Under the pieces are notes generated by a model that was not told the DNA's origin, ran no database searches, and was given only the letters and a program-made list of their open reading frames with translations. A stretch of 64,000 bases of DNA from Ophiostoma sp. CBS 140.51. Lineage: Eukaryota; Ascomycota; Sordariomycetes; Ophiostomatales; Ophiostomataceae. The stretch covers positions 62,001-126,000 of the forward strand of contig JANSLP010000002.1 in the NCBI GenBank assembly GCA_029298735.1. The letters run 5' to 3'. Below are positions 35,321 through 49,000 of this stretch, piece by piece (within the stretch, counting starts at the first letter, position 1; each line of letters starts with the position of its first letter). The position numbers were made by a program, and so were the translations under genes.

Positions 35321-38300
35321 TTCGTCATTTTGAGGTGTGTGCTGGTAAAAAAAGATAGTGAGACATGTCTCTCCTTTTTCCATGTTTTCAAGTGTTAGTC
35401 TTTTTTCCAGGAGCCCAAGAGCCCAGCCACCACCACTTTGACCTCCACCGGCCTAGACCTATTACTGCACCCTTCCAGTCCGTAAACGGGTAGGATCTGA
35501 TGCTGCCACGACATCCCAACCTCTCTTTCCCTATCGTGACAACAGAAAAAACGTGCTTTGCACACGTTGAGCACACGGTTTCTATTTCCGTTCTCTCTTT
35601 GAGAATGGCTCCGTTTTGCCTTCTCCCTATCTGTGCGCGCGCGCCACCCCTTTTTCTTAATCTTCCCCAGCCTGGTAGATGGTTGACCTGCGTGGTTTCG
35701 TTTCAAAACACATCTTTGCTCTTCCCACATCTCCTTTGGGCATCATGGTCGCCGCAAAAAGGGCACTGTAGCCTCGGCATGCATACATCGTCCCCTCGCT
35801 GTGACCTGGAGCTGACCTCCCCTGGACCCCTTTTTCTTTCTGCGAGGCTTTGAGCCATGGAACGGCTCTTGCGGGCGGCCGTCGCCGACATATGCACATA
35901 CGATAGGTCTTCCAAGAAACAAACAAGATGCAGACTGCAGCAGGAACAGGAACAGACTGCAGAACAAGCTGCAAGGGAGAAAAGAAAGAGCAGGACAAGG
36001 TCCCCGAGCCCCCGGTCCCGGTCTTTGGTCTTATTCGGACCTTCGCCTTCCTTTGCTTTGCCACTTTGACCCTTTGCTTGTCGTTCTCCCCTCCTGTTCA
36101 ATGTTTCCCGTCCCCTGGCTGTGATACTGGAGCTCAAAATCCTTTCAGGAATCCTACCTTGAAGCTGCAAACATGGCAAAAGTATTCCTCACTCAAAAAA
36201 GGCGAGCCCAGGCCTTTCTACATTTCTCTTCATCTATTGATACGTAGTTCTTCTGTTTTCCTTTTGCCTTCGGCGTCGTTCACTCCCCGTAGCATTGGAC
36301 CAGCGTTGTTTATAGTTTGGACCGGAAGTGTTTTGAGAAAATATAAAAGGGTGATGTAAAAATGGACAAACACATAAAGAGCATGGAAAATGGAGCGGCA
36401 ATGGCAAACGGGGTTCTGCTACGCTGGAAGGCCACAGCGGCTCATATCGACTTACAGGGACTCTGCCCGGACGGTTTCCCTTTTTGGAATACGAGCGACG
36501 AAGACGTTCAAGTACCACGAGAGAGTAAAAATCAACCAAACTAAAAAGCAAAATTGGACCACCGAAAGCAAAAAGAATTCGTGGAAGGCAAAAACAAAAA
36601 TTTTAGCACTTCGCAAGCTCCATCAACGGAGTGTCTCGTCCCTCTCTTTCTATTGACTTTATAATGGCGGTGGTCCACTCCGGCTGGGGGGCAATGTCTT
36701 GGATGTGTTCCTTGGTCATTCGCTCGATTTTGAGAAGAGAGTCGCTTTTTGCGAATAGAATCTTTCAAAGGCTCCTATTTTCCCTCCAGTTGAGCCAGCT
36801 TAGCTGGTGTCTGTGGACGCTACGCTGGATTTGTCGTCTGAAAAAAAGTTGTCTTGCTTTCTTTTTTATCTTTCTTCTTCCTCGTTCCTTTTTTCGCGAA
36901 TAGGAAGCCGTGATGGTGCTCGCCTGTTCGCCTCTCAGACAGGTTTGATATATCCCTTTCGTCAAGTGAACTGCCATCCCACTGTTAGCCAGCAAGCCCA
37001 ACAAGCCGGCCAAGCTTCGAACTGGGGCATCGTATGACGCTCCGTTTCTGCAGAAAAAAAATCAAGCACAAAACTTCCCGTTGTTCCTGCATCACGCAGC
37101 GCATGCTGCCGTTCTGCTGCAAGGAAGAGCGGCAAAGGAAAACGGTTGAGTGCAGTGTAAACTTTTGACGAAGAGGTTGGTGTCGGCTGGGGCTGAACTG
37201 GAAAGGCTGGGCTCGACCCACTAACAAAAGTGCCCCTCACAAACGGGCAGGGGTTTGTCCCTTCGAAGGTGATGACACTCTGGACTTGGAGGGATGTGGA
37301 GTCAACATCAGAAATCCTTCTGGGCATTTTGCACGTCTGGACGTTCCCTTTTGAGAAGTTCGTACCTTGATAGAAACCCGCAAACCTTTCCCAACCCTCG
37401 ACAAGAACACGTATCTCAGACCTGAGGAGTCAGGAGACTGTCGACTCTTACTCGATTTGAATAGAAAAGGGGACACGAAAATTCGGAAAGGGGCAAGTGG
37501 AGAGAACAAGGGCCTGTGCTGAGAAGCAGGAACAAACCCAAACGAGATGCTCCATTCACCGAAAAAGGGCGAATGAAAATTCAAAGAAACATTCTCACCG
37601 GTCTCAATCTTGAGGCCGATTTTTGTAGAATTTTCTTTCTAATGTGCTCCGCAATATGTCGAATATAATCTGTGTTGAGACTTGAATGTTGTTGTGGACG
37701 CGTCTTTCGACAGTGTGTTGAATGATGGCTGTTGCAAAATGGACTGTTGCACCTGCAGATGCAGTCCTACGTCCCACGTTCCATGCTCCCAAAAGGCCTC
37801 ACGTCTCACGTCGTATTGTGTTTTCACGCGTTTTTTTTATCTTGAATTAAAAATTCAATGTGTTATCGTTTTTAGGACTCTAATTTCCAATGCTCTATCG
37901 CTTCTATGAAAATCCGTTTTCTTTTTCTCATGCAGGTGCCTGTAGGTTCTGTAAAACTCCCTGTAAGATCGCACTCTGTCAGGGCCCACTGAGACAGTAT
38001 CGTGCAATATCGATTCAATATCGATGAAAAATACGACAGAACACTCATGAATCGAGATCAACAAAAAGAAAACAAAAGGATGCTGGGCCTGCTTGCATAT
38101 GAGCACTTGCCCTTTAGATGCAGTGCAGCCATCGTACAGGGCAAGATCATATGTATGCACAAAATGCACGGTGAATCAATATGCCCTGATATATGGAATA
38201 CATTGCATCCCTCTTCCCCAGGAAGGTCCCCAAGAGACATGGGCACAGGAGCGCTACTGCACCAATGCCGGGACTTGTTAGCACACCTCCAGGGCCTTTC

Positions 38301-41300
38301 CACCCTCCATTATCTTGCTTTGTAGCAAACGGTGTCCTTACTCTGTCTTGTACCTTGCTTTTCGGAACATTTTATATCTTAATTTTTATTTTTTACATCA
38401 CAGCATGCAGAGCGTGAGAAAAAAAATCGAGTGTCCCTTGCAGACGACCTCGCAGACAAGCATAAGCACAGGCCCTGACATGAAAATTTCAAAAGGCAAT
38501 ACGGAGCAAGATGTCGACAAACATGCACTCTGTTTGAGCGAGACCAAAAATGACAGAGCTCTGGGTTGGTGGTCGGCGAACTACTTGCGTGTTTCCCCCT
38601 GAACACAGACCCTCTGCAACCTTTTGCCCAGCTATTTCGATCGACTCATTGAGAGCTTCCCCTCTCCCAAAACTCGTTGTTGTTCGGAGAGCTCCGTGCG
38701 TTCCCCTTCGGAGGTTTATGTATGCCTGTTTTTAGTCGGTTCCTTACGGAGTACGTCTCCCATATATGTCTCTACCTCTCGTTGCATCTCTGTCCTCCTT
38801 TTCAACTGTCCGTCCCCTGCCAGAACGCTGGGATGTCATGGCTATGTTGGTTCGTCCTCGCCCATGCCGGTTCCATCGAGGTGATCCGAGAACACGGAAT
38901 AGGGGGAGAAGCGTGCAGTAGCGAGAGGTAAGGACGTGGTAAAAGGGCTTGTGCGTATGCGGCGGTGTGCCTCCCGGACAAGTGCAAAAGGGTAACGGAG
39001 CATTCGGCCACCGGTAGAATTTGTCTATTTACGGAGCATGTTTCATTTTGTATCTTGTATTTTTTTAATGGAGAAGTAAGACGTATTACTCCGTATCTTG
39101 CAAGCAAGATGCCTGTGGTTGAAAAACGCAGATCGAAACAAACTGTATATCATAAGAAAACGATTCGGTGGTTGGTTGCAAATCACAGTATTTATTGGCT
39201 GGCTTTAACACGGAGTAAACAAGATCGATTTTTGAATTATTGATTTCAATGTTCCCCGCCTTTTTGTCGGTTTCGTACTTTTCGTGCCCTTATTTTTTCT
39301 TTGTGCTCTTGTAGTTTTTATCTGTGTATTTTTGTAGATTTGATATTCGTGATTTCTTTGTCTCAAGTACATGCAATGGTTCCTGACATACAGAAAAATC
39401 AAGGGAAACCGTTTTGGTTCCTGAAAAAGAACGTGGAATTAATTTTTAGCTTGCGTCTTTCTGTTGGGACGAGGTGGTTTGTGCGTTTCTGCATTCTGCA
39501 TTTACATGTGCGTCCACCACTCCATATACATATTTGTATGCGCGTGTGCTTGTGCGTTCTTCTCGACGTTCGGTGCGTCTGCTTCTTTGAATACACGATG
39601 CAAGCAGACGCAGAAAGGCGAGCAAGTAAAAAGGGCTGTGGCTTTCGAGAAACACACGCCATATTGTACCAGAGGTACCACACCACCAAAATGCTATGTA
39701 GAGATACATACAATTGACAACAGAGTCGTATTTGGCCCAGACTCCGTTTTGGCCGGTCCATGGGCATGCAAATGCAACAGCAGAGAGGGGGAGGAGTCAG
39801 ACAGGGTACAGCCGAGGGCAATCAGAAAAATGCACACTTTTTGTCAAGAAAACGGAGCAACATCGCATGGCATCCTTCAAGCTCACAGGTGCGCTACTGT
39901 ACATGCCACTCCCGTCGTGCAGTTGCAGTGTCCTCCGTCCTGTGTGCTTGTGTTCTGGGCAAAGGAAGTACCTACGACATGTTTCTATACCGAACAAGTA
40001 CACGCAGACTTTCCGCTTTGCGGCGCCTCATAACCCCATGTGCAGGAATAGCGCATGGCGGGTGGGGGGAAAAGGCTTGAAGGTGCAGGGCATTACGGCG
40101 TACTTGATCTTGTAGCCACAGCCTGAGGAGGACTGGATGTACTCCGTGAGTCTTGATAGCTGAACAAGAAAGAGAAGAACGAAGAGAACAAAAGAGAGGC
40201 ACGGCGGAGTGGAGGAGGACAAAAAAAGGAAGCGGACAGGACGGGCGCTTCTGCATACTCTGTGAAGCCTGTCCAATCGAACAAGGCAGGCGTACGATAC
40301 GATACGCGGGCTGGGTTGTGTGAGATGCTCACAAAATTTGGTGTTGCACTTTTGTTGTGGGTGGCCGAAGCGGGAGTGTGCTGGCAAACCTCAAATTTTG
40401 TTTCTTTTTCTTTTGTGCGAGCTCAACCTCTTCCTGTCATTTGGTATGGCATGGATTTAAGGAGACTGCCGGTTTGCCCCGTGTCTTGCATTTGCCTGTC
40501 GCTTCAATGTTTCTTTTTTCTGCCTTCTGTTCTTTTCCACTTGACTATTTTCCCTCTGCCCTTTTTCGTCTTGGCAAGGCGATTGGCGTGTCCTTTTTTG
40601 TGTGGGTGGAAGGCTAAGGAGCATGTCTTTTGGTTCGAGCTCTTTACTATTATGTGCCTGGACGTTCTTATATTTCGTTTTCGTGGATGACTGTTCTTGA
40701 GAAAGGGATGAATTTGAAGCAAAATAAAAAGTGCACAGCACCAAACTAAATCAAAACCGAGCCCTACTGCACTTCTGCCCTCCTGCACACACCTGCATGC
40801 CGATGCACAAATGCACAAATGTGCAAGTGCACGGCTTCTGTATGCAGCTTCCGGATGCACAATACTCCGTGCATACCACCTACATAACCGCATGCCACGC
40901 ACCACTACACGCACACAACCGCCAACAGCAAAAAAAACCTCCGTTGGATCGTCTTTTGTCTGTTGCTTGTCGAATGCACCCCAAGGATTTGGGTGAGCAC
41001 TGGGCAAATGCACACTAGGAAGAACTGCCTGCTGTAGCCCGGAGCTGCAGGCTTGACTGCAGGCTAGACTGCGGGGAAAGATTGTTGGGTCGTCTATCTT
41101 GGAGCTTTGTTCTTTCTGCCTCCTCTCTTTACACTTCCTTCCAGAGTTACGGACTTCGCCGTAATAATATCTTACCTATCGTGACCCCGACTTGCAGATC
41201 CATGGCAAAATGGGATCGGGCTACCGACATCAAGGAAAATAGCAATGCAGCTACGTGGGTAGCTTGAGGCTCAGAAAACGGCAAGGGATAGAGAGATGCT

Positions 41301-43625
41301 AGGATTATCTCGTAAGAACTAAGGATGACGCAGAGACGACAATGCGGGTTGCTAGTACGACATTTGACTTTTTTGATACTCGCGAATGTCGGCGTTGCCG
41401 TGTGTTTTGATAACTGTGAGTAAAAGCAAAATGGCTCGGATTGGCTAAAGACGAGCGCCTCCCAGCAGAGCATGGGAAGAAAAATCAAACAAGAGGCGAG
41501 ATCTATGTAAAGATTATTATGCAATGGTCCTTTTATCGCCTTTCTTTTTTATCTGATTTTATTCATACTGTATCTGTTTTCCTTGTCAATTTGTCTTGTT
41601 TGAAAACCGGGCCCGTTTGGCGGCCACCATTTAGCACGATATAGGGCCAGACCATCCGGCCTGGGCAAACTGCATATTTAAATCTTTTAAAAACAGACAC
41701 ATGCTATTTCGCTTGCTCCCTTTTAACGGCCTTCGCGGTCAGATGGAATTTATATAATTGTTCTTTGAGTATATACAAAACGGAACACGGAAAACGGACA
41801 CCACCCAAAAAACGTGCGAGTCTCTTATTTTCCATATTAACCACTCTACATCTCGGGGTCGTGTATCAGTGCGTGGGCGCTTTGTCAAGGAGGCATGTGA
41901 GGCGTGGCCACGGCCCAGTGGGCCAGCCGAACGAGACTGGGGCATCTGGCCGCAGAAATGGGCCGCCACAGGACGAGCTTGGCCTCTCGAACAGGCCGCA
42001 TTTTACGTGAGTACGACGACATTGAAGAGCGAGGTAGAAAATGCGGACAGTAGCACGACTCCGTCAGCACAATCAGGAGAATAGAAGAACGAAAGATAAA
42101 CAAGCCACCTTAAAAATGAAAATAGGGAAGAGCGAGACAAATTGTACACCCCATTTCAACAAGATCTTCTTCTAGATTTGAGCAGATCGGTGGAGGCGAC
42201 TCGGAAAGGTTAAAAAAATACCACACACAAAGTGGTTCGGGCCAAGCAATATGCAGAGGACGAATAACAAAGGTTCTGACTGGTCGTGGCGTTGATCTGG
42301 CTTGAGTGAGAGAGAGGGACTTAATAAAAAGTATGGGGCGGGCAACGGTTATGAACCTCTCGACTGTGGGTCACTGCCGGCCTAGTCTTTTGAAGTGTGG
42401 TGGTTCTTCTATTTTCTTAGGGCGCCTTTCTCTTTTTATGGGGTGAATTTGTTGAGGGTTTTCCGAGGGTTTTTACCCACAAGGCGCTGTAACTCACCAA
42501 CCACCGCTCAACGGCGGCTATCAAAAACGGTACATGGTGATCGATGGCCGCAACTGATCACCAACCTCGATGTTTTCACGTTGACGTCGTGGACTCGATC
42601 TTCACCTTCATGTTCAGACCCGTGGAAAGTCCAAAAATAACATTATAGAAAGGGAGACAGAGACATGGACAGAAAAGTCACACTACTGTGGCGGCAATGG
42701 GCAACGGCCAGAGGTTGAGAAACGAGCCTGTTGTTTGTCGTACATACATTTTTTATTTTGTTTTTCGCATCATTAATATACAAAGAAAGAGGCGAGGGGT
42801 GTGTGCCCTTATGTACATGCATACGATACTTGTTTAATATCGAACACTGATACCTAGCTTGCAAACGAAAATGACGAAGCTATCACGAGAAGGAAAAGCA
42901 AGACAGGACGGCGTACAGAGAGTAAATCGTTTGCGTAGTGTACGACTGTGAGCAACGTGTGCATATATGTACAATACATGTATGGAAGCTCAGATCGAAG
43001 GCGAGGACAGAAAAAGATCACAGAAAAAAAAATAGAGGGTAATGCTTAACGTCGTATATAGAAAATCAGTACGGAGTCATACAGTACGCTGTGGGACGAT
43101 CAAAGCAAGAGACAGCAGAGGTAGAAAATAGATCAGAGTGACAGTTAAGTGCGTAACAGAGCAAGACACCTGTAGCCAGCCCTCGTGCGGAGAACGGCGT
43201 ACGTATGTGTATCTTGGAATATATTTTGTTCTTCGATACATGTCTTGGCTGATCAGAAACGGTGCTTGTTGAAAAGCCTGCGAGAGAACCCGGAAGGCTG
43301 ACGGGCCTTACCAGCCAGAGTCAATGGGGCCCCGGAGGCCGGTGGACTGATTCAAATGATTGTGACTATGCGGCTTACCGCTGTGGTGTGCTTTTGCTTT
43401 GACTGGGCGGAGGGGAAAACCCTTTCCGGAGAGAGATGGTTAGGCGGGACCTAAAAACACGAGGCTGGGAGGATGACGGGTGGATTTTGAGAACAGAGGT
43501 GACAAAGGAACGACAGAACATAAAAGGCTGGCGAGCACGAAAATAAAATAGATGAAACGGTTCTAGAGTGAGAGAGAAGGGAATAGAAGATCGACGGAAG
43601 AAATTTAAATAGACAAATCGACGAG

Positions 43626-43646
43626 AAAAAGAAAAGAAAAGAAAAG
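43626..43646. repeat. Pentanucleotide repeat (AAAAG)4
   Basis: About four AAAAG units on the plus strand in non-coding DNA. Confidence 0.8.
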
Positions 43647-46000
43647 TTTGCAAGACATAAACACTGCGGCGGGGAATATGGAGACCTTTCATGTATCTCA
43701 ATTGTTCTGGGCGCTTGTTGTTTCCTTTCGCTTTATCATGGGGTACGGAACACGGAGTATAATTGCGAGAATTCAAACGTCTTTGTGTACTACGCCATCT
43801 GCTTTCTTTATTTTCTCGCCTCCCCCTTGACTACTTTCTCATGTCGTCAACCGTTCTAACGTAGTCATACCCAGGCACCCGAATCGACCAACTGAACCAA
43901 CTGGCCCCAAAATTGCATCGTTTCTGCTGGGGGGCCGATCCGATAACGGGCTGACGGGCTGAATTATCGAGCTGCCCTATTTGCCATTGATCTGTCGGGT
44001 CCGGTGTCTTTTCAATGTTTTATTTATTATTTTCAACAAAGAAAGGGAGTATAAAAACAGGGAAAGTAGCAAAAAAGACGACCACCAGCTCTTGCTCTCC
44101 CAATGGGAAGGATTGTTCCAACAGCTCTCGCAACTCTAGCAAAGAGCTAGCACTAACAGTCTGCCGGACCTGTACGAGGCGCCAACGGGGTGGCCCTGGC
44201 ATATCTGGTCGAAGCTGGGCTGGGCCTGGGCGAACGACCGGGCTGTGGTGTCGCTGTTTCAGCCACTGGCCCCCCCTCAGTTCGGTTTGCTGACGGACGA
44301 TGCGTTGGCACTTTTTTTGTTCGTTCGGGAAGCGGAAAGGTCACAAAAGCAGAAAAAGACGTGATTTTGTGGGAATCCGAACAAGGTTGTCTGGCGCGTA
44401 ACGGGCAATAATATCGCAGCTATGGAAGGGAGGGGTACCTTATCCCATAGGACGGATGTGCTAACTGAAAGCTGGGTCGCGGTCAGAGCTTACCAAGAGA
44501 AAGAGAGCATGTGCCACTGAACAAACGGACTAAGTCCTGGAGATTCAAGACGAGGCGAGACTCAAGCAAACGCGCAACGACAAGTCGTCAACAACAGCTC
44601 ACAGCATATCGGGAAAGCTGAACACCATGTCTTGTTCTTGTTCTCGGGCACACAATTTTTTTCCGGAATGATTTAAACTTCTTCTGTCTTCTTTTCTCCC
44701 TTTCCTCACTATCTATTTTTCTCTTACCGTCTTTTTAATGTTCCTTTCCTACCTTTTTGCCTCTGGCCCAGCCACCGGGCCCAGGCGACTTTCACGCCGG
44801 GTTTAATCGATGGCTAAACTAAACAGGCCGGAAGATAAATGAAAATAGAACATCGACAGAGGACAGGTACACATACCTCCAAGGAGAAACAACCAACATC
44901 TCTTTCTTTCAGCCAATTTGCCCCTAAAACAAGGGCCTTCCCGTAGTGAGAACCTCGCTGGTTGGTGTTGTTCCTGGCGTTGTGTCTTCGGGCTGTCTGT
45001 TTTAGCTGTTGGTTCGGTCTTGCGTCTCCATGTCTCTCATATTTTAGTCAGCCCTTGAATTCAAACGGACAACGACCTCGGTGATCGGGACGGGGTGGCT
45101 TGCTTGTCCAGAGTATTGCTTCTTCATTTTGTGCTCGTTAACGTCCCAACCTTTTTCTTTCCTCCTGTCTGCAATTGCTCGTCATTGCCATCTCGCTCTG
45201 GCCGCACCTTTCCGCATATTGCCTAATCCTTCCGCCGTGGTGCCAGAAAAAAAACATTGAAAAGAGTAAAAAAGGGATCAAAAGGAGGCTGCTTGTGTGT
45301 TGGCACCGTCCATCGTCAACCCACCCACACGCCTCACACATGAAGAGGCGAGCGAAAAGGCGCAAAAAAGGACCAGTATGGAGACTTGGATTTGAGACTG
45401 GCCTGTGTCGAACCGTTCTTTTCGGTATGGGACCCCGTTTTTCTAGTGTGCTGGCGCTCTCGGCTGGGCTGGGACTGGACCCAACTGGACTGGACTCACT
45501 TGGACGGTCTCAAACTGCAACTGGACTGGGGGCCGAGCACCCCAGTTTTCGCGCCCAGTGCGCGCCGGCAAACTGGTGTGCTTAACAAAACCTGGCGTGC
45601 TTTTTTAGTGCGCGCAAATACGCACTGCATTAGGCATGCCTGGAGATGCAACAGGGCAGGCAAAAGCATCGTGGAGTTGGGGGTGGTGTTGAGGTTTGGG
45701 CTGGCCTTGGAGCCAAGCCAGGATCTGGTTGGTATCTTGGGAGTTATCGTACATACAATGTAAGATACATACAAATCAAGCGTCAGATGCAATGGAGCTC
45801 CATGGCTCTTTCCCTCCAACCGGGGTTTACGCAGAACGGAGGACGGCGTGCTATCTGCGAACTGTACGGTGCAGGGCTATCGCAGCGGGTGCTCCGTGCT
45901 TGTTCACCGTGGTAGAAGAAGGCAGGTACGAATGACTGCACCGCCGTCCGTCGAAGCTCAGGCGTTGAACATGGAAAGGGCGACTGGGCATCGTCGAGAT

Positions 46001-49000
46001 GCCTTTGCCGCGAGCTGTACTTTGTAAACAAGACAGGAGCGACCGAGCTCTCCTAACCCCTGAGTAGAACTGAGAATCTATTGTCGACACTTCACTCTCA
46101 CTCTCCCCCTTTCTTCATTTTTCTCTTCTCTTGTCATCGGTTTTGCCCTTTCCCTCTTTTATCTTTTCGTCTGTCTATCCTCCAATCCATCCTCCGACCC
46201 TCCACCATTTCACTTCCTCCGCCTCGCGTTTCCCTTTAGCACCCCCCTCTTAACCCGCCCAATGCTCGGAACGGCGCACCCAGGACAAGAAAAAAAGCAC
46301 GGAATCCACAAAAACCAGTCCATGCTGGCCACGCCGTCGTTCGCCGCTCTCGCCGTTTCTTCTCGACCGGGCTAGCCAGTTCAGGCATCCCCTCTTTTCC
46401 CGACTCTTTCTCGACTTTTCGTCGTTCAGTTCGGCCCATGTTTCTGACACTGATTGAGAGTGCAACTTCGGGTTTTCTGGGGATAACATGGTTTGGTGAA
46501 GCCAGTCCCCATGAGGATTGCAGAGCGTTGTTCTTTGACCATTTCGCTCTTCCCTTGCGCTCTTCCGTACCGCTCTTCTCTTGGTGTGACCTTGCCGCCC
46601 ACATGCCACCTACAATGGCCCTCTCAAGAACAGTTCAGCGAGCCAGACAAAACCCACAGAAACCGTAAAAGAAAATGCATGGAGCACGAAGTATTACAGA
46701 GGCGTACAAAGAGTACAGAGTACGAATACTCGCACATACGACTTTCATTCTTTTCTTTCTTTTTCTCTCCCACGCACACTCTCACAGAAAACCCTCAGAA
46801 ACACACACCCAGAGACTGCCCCAACCTCCTCATCCCCTCTTGTCCCCCTCTTGTCTCTATCTCTGCCACCATCCACAGCTGCTCACTGGCCCGCCTTCTT
46901 CTTCCCCTCCTCCCTCCCACCCACACCCCTCCCCCCTGCAAGGACCAGGCTCATATCCTTGCTTCCCCATCCACCGACCCTGGCTCACCTACCCATCATG
47001 GCCGCCTCTTTCTTTTCTTTCCCCCTCCGTACCCCCCCCCCGTCCTAACCTTCTTCTCTCTCTTTCGCTGTCTCCCACCCGCCCATGTACCCGCCCACCG
47101 CTCTTCGTGTGGTGCAACATTCAAGTATCGAAAAGGACTGAACAGACACAATGCGACTCCATCTCCTTCCACACCCCAGCCTCCCTTCCCAGAACCCCTG
47201 TCGACCTATCTTCGACAAACCAGCGAGAGGTTAGAGCAAGAGACATTTTCGCAACCAGCACCGCCAAAAACGACACCGTCGATGCCGTCGACACCATCTG
47301 GGGCAGAAGCTGGCCCCAAGAGCTCTTTTTTGTCCGCCTTTTATCGTCCAGGGCCAGGCCTCTTAGTCTCAACGAGGCCACTGCAAGGCCGCCACTCCTT
47401 CGCTCACCCTCCTCCTCCACTCGCCCCTCCAGCTCCAGGTCTATCTGGCCGTCGCCCACCTGGTCCCCTCCGTTTTGGACAACATTGCCCACCCAGGACC
47501 CGTCGAGACCTGGACGTGCATCCTGGATCTGCCCTTAGCGCCGCTGCCCGTGCTTTTCCTCTTCCCATCAGCCATCCATTCTCCTCTTTTTGCCTGTGGC
47601 AAGGTCTGGACAGGGCAAACATAACAAAAAAACGGAGGTTTGCTGTTACCGGCAGACGGCAGCTCGCTGGGAGCGAAACTGCTGCTAACGCATGCATTCA
47701 CATGAAGGTATTCTGCCGTTTCTCTGGATATCTCACATCAACGAATATCGAAACAGACAAAACAGCATTTGGGGAGAGGCACAGAAAGCTGATGGTATGA
47801 TCTAGCTGGAAGCACTTATTTTGGATCCCCAAATGCTTGAATGATGGCTCTGAATTTCATACGACGTAAACACGGCTGTTGCACTGGCTTTGAGAAGCAA
47901 CAAAACCACTTAAAAACAGCGCTCTTGTGGGAAGCGGCGGCAGACCAAGCAACACACGGGAGGAACAATACGCACACCAACTCGCGCACTGCTCGTTCCT
48001 CAGCCTTTCGTTAAGCAACTGCGTATCTCGCGGCCTCTATTCTCGTTTCCTTTTTGCCATTCCCGTTTATTCACTTCCCACCTTCTTTCTGCTCTGTCTC
48101 CCCAACATAGACGCTGAGCATCTTATCGTCTGCTCTTGCTTGCTGTCATATTGTTCTTGTCTGAAGTTCCCCCTCGCCAGCTCAACTGGGCCTGCTGGCC
48201 CCCGTCCATGGTTGTGTATCTGGACAGAGTACGGAGTCTTCGTACGAAGACTTTTCTGTCTGTTGTACGGAGCACACGGTTTTCCCTGTGGTCGACACAA
48301 CGATACCCTTGCTCCATATGCTAGACTTGGCGGCAGACCGGGGGGCCATGGTCTCTTGTCTGTTCCCTCTGATCGCCCGTACTTTACAACCAACGCCGCC
48401 CGCTACCACGACCTCAACCACACCAGACCAGGGCCCATCCTCCACTCTCTCCTCCACTCCTCCTCCACTTAAAACTTTCTTTTACCTGCCTCTCTCTTCC
48501 TCTTCTCGCCGCCGTCCTCTTTTCTTGTAAACCCAGAAGCCATCCATCTTCTCTTTTTCTCCCCCCTCCCCCTTCCTCCCTCCACCAATACCTTCCTCGG
48601 GTTTATTCCTTTTCCCTTTTCCCTTTCCTTCTCTTCCTCTTCTTTTCCTTCTCCTCCTCTTCTCTTTCTCTTCTTTCTTTTCACGATCTCATCTTCACAC
48701 CCTTCTCCCCCCGTCGAAACGCCCGTCACCGACCTCTTCTATCCCTCTCTCGAACTTCTCAAGTCAGCTTGAGATCCGAAAGGTAGGTTGTGTTTATCTC
48801 CTTGCTTGCGGTTTTTAACCTGTCCCCGCCACCTCTTCAAGATCTTCTGTGGTGTCCGATTTGCGATTTTCACATTTTGTCTTACTATTCCCCCCTCTTT
48901 TCCTCTCTCGCATCTTTCCTTCTTATTTTTCTTTCTCAACCATCGTGTTGTGTCTTCTTGTTATTTTTCTCCTCCCTCGCCGCCTCAAATCAACGTCCTC

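Larger units (their letters stand above)
19534..46000. other. Gene desert of about 26 kb
   Basis: I went through both strands and found no frame with a recognisable domain, no transposase or reverse transcriptase, no terminal repeats, and no tRNA or rRNA fold. Open frames rarely exceed 130 codons, usually overlap others in different phases, and lack the GC-rich third positions of the confident genes. Base composition is mixed and near balanced rather than AT-collapsed, so it does not look like heavily RIP-mutated repeats. Scattered features: a (GT)10 microsatellite at 25955, phased A-tracts at 28089-28124, (CGT)6 at 35303, (AAAAG)n at 43626, and TACGGAGTA-type motifs at 38745-38753 and 39087-39095 with near matches at 26214, 35278, 40140, 40863 and 43070. 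The best isolated small frame is 23854-24234 (plus, 126 codons), which I do not recognise. Confidence 0.5.

Noticed and set aside
46493..47538. Protein-like segment CGATFKYRKGLNRH suggesting a C2H2 zinc finger
   Set aside because: Only one Cys and one His are in place, no second Cys or second His follows at finger spacing, and the frame lies in stop-depleted C/T-rich DNA.
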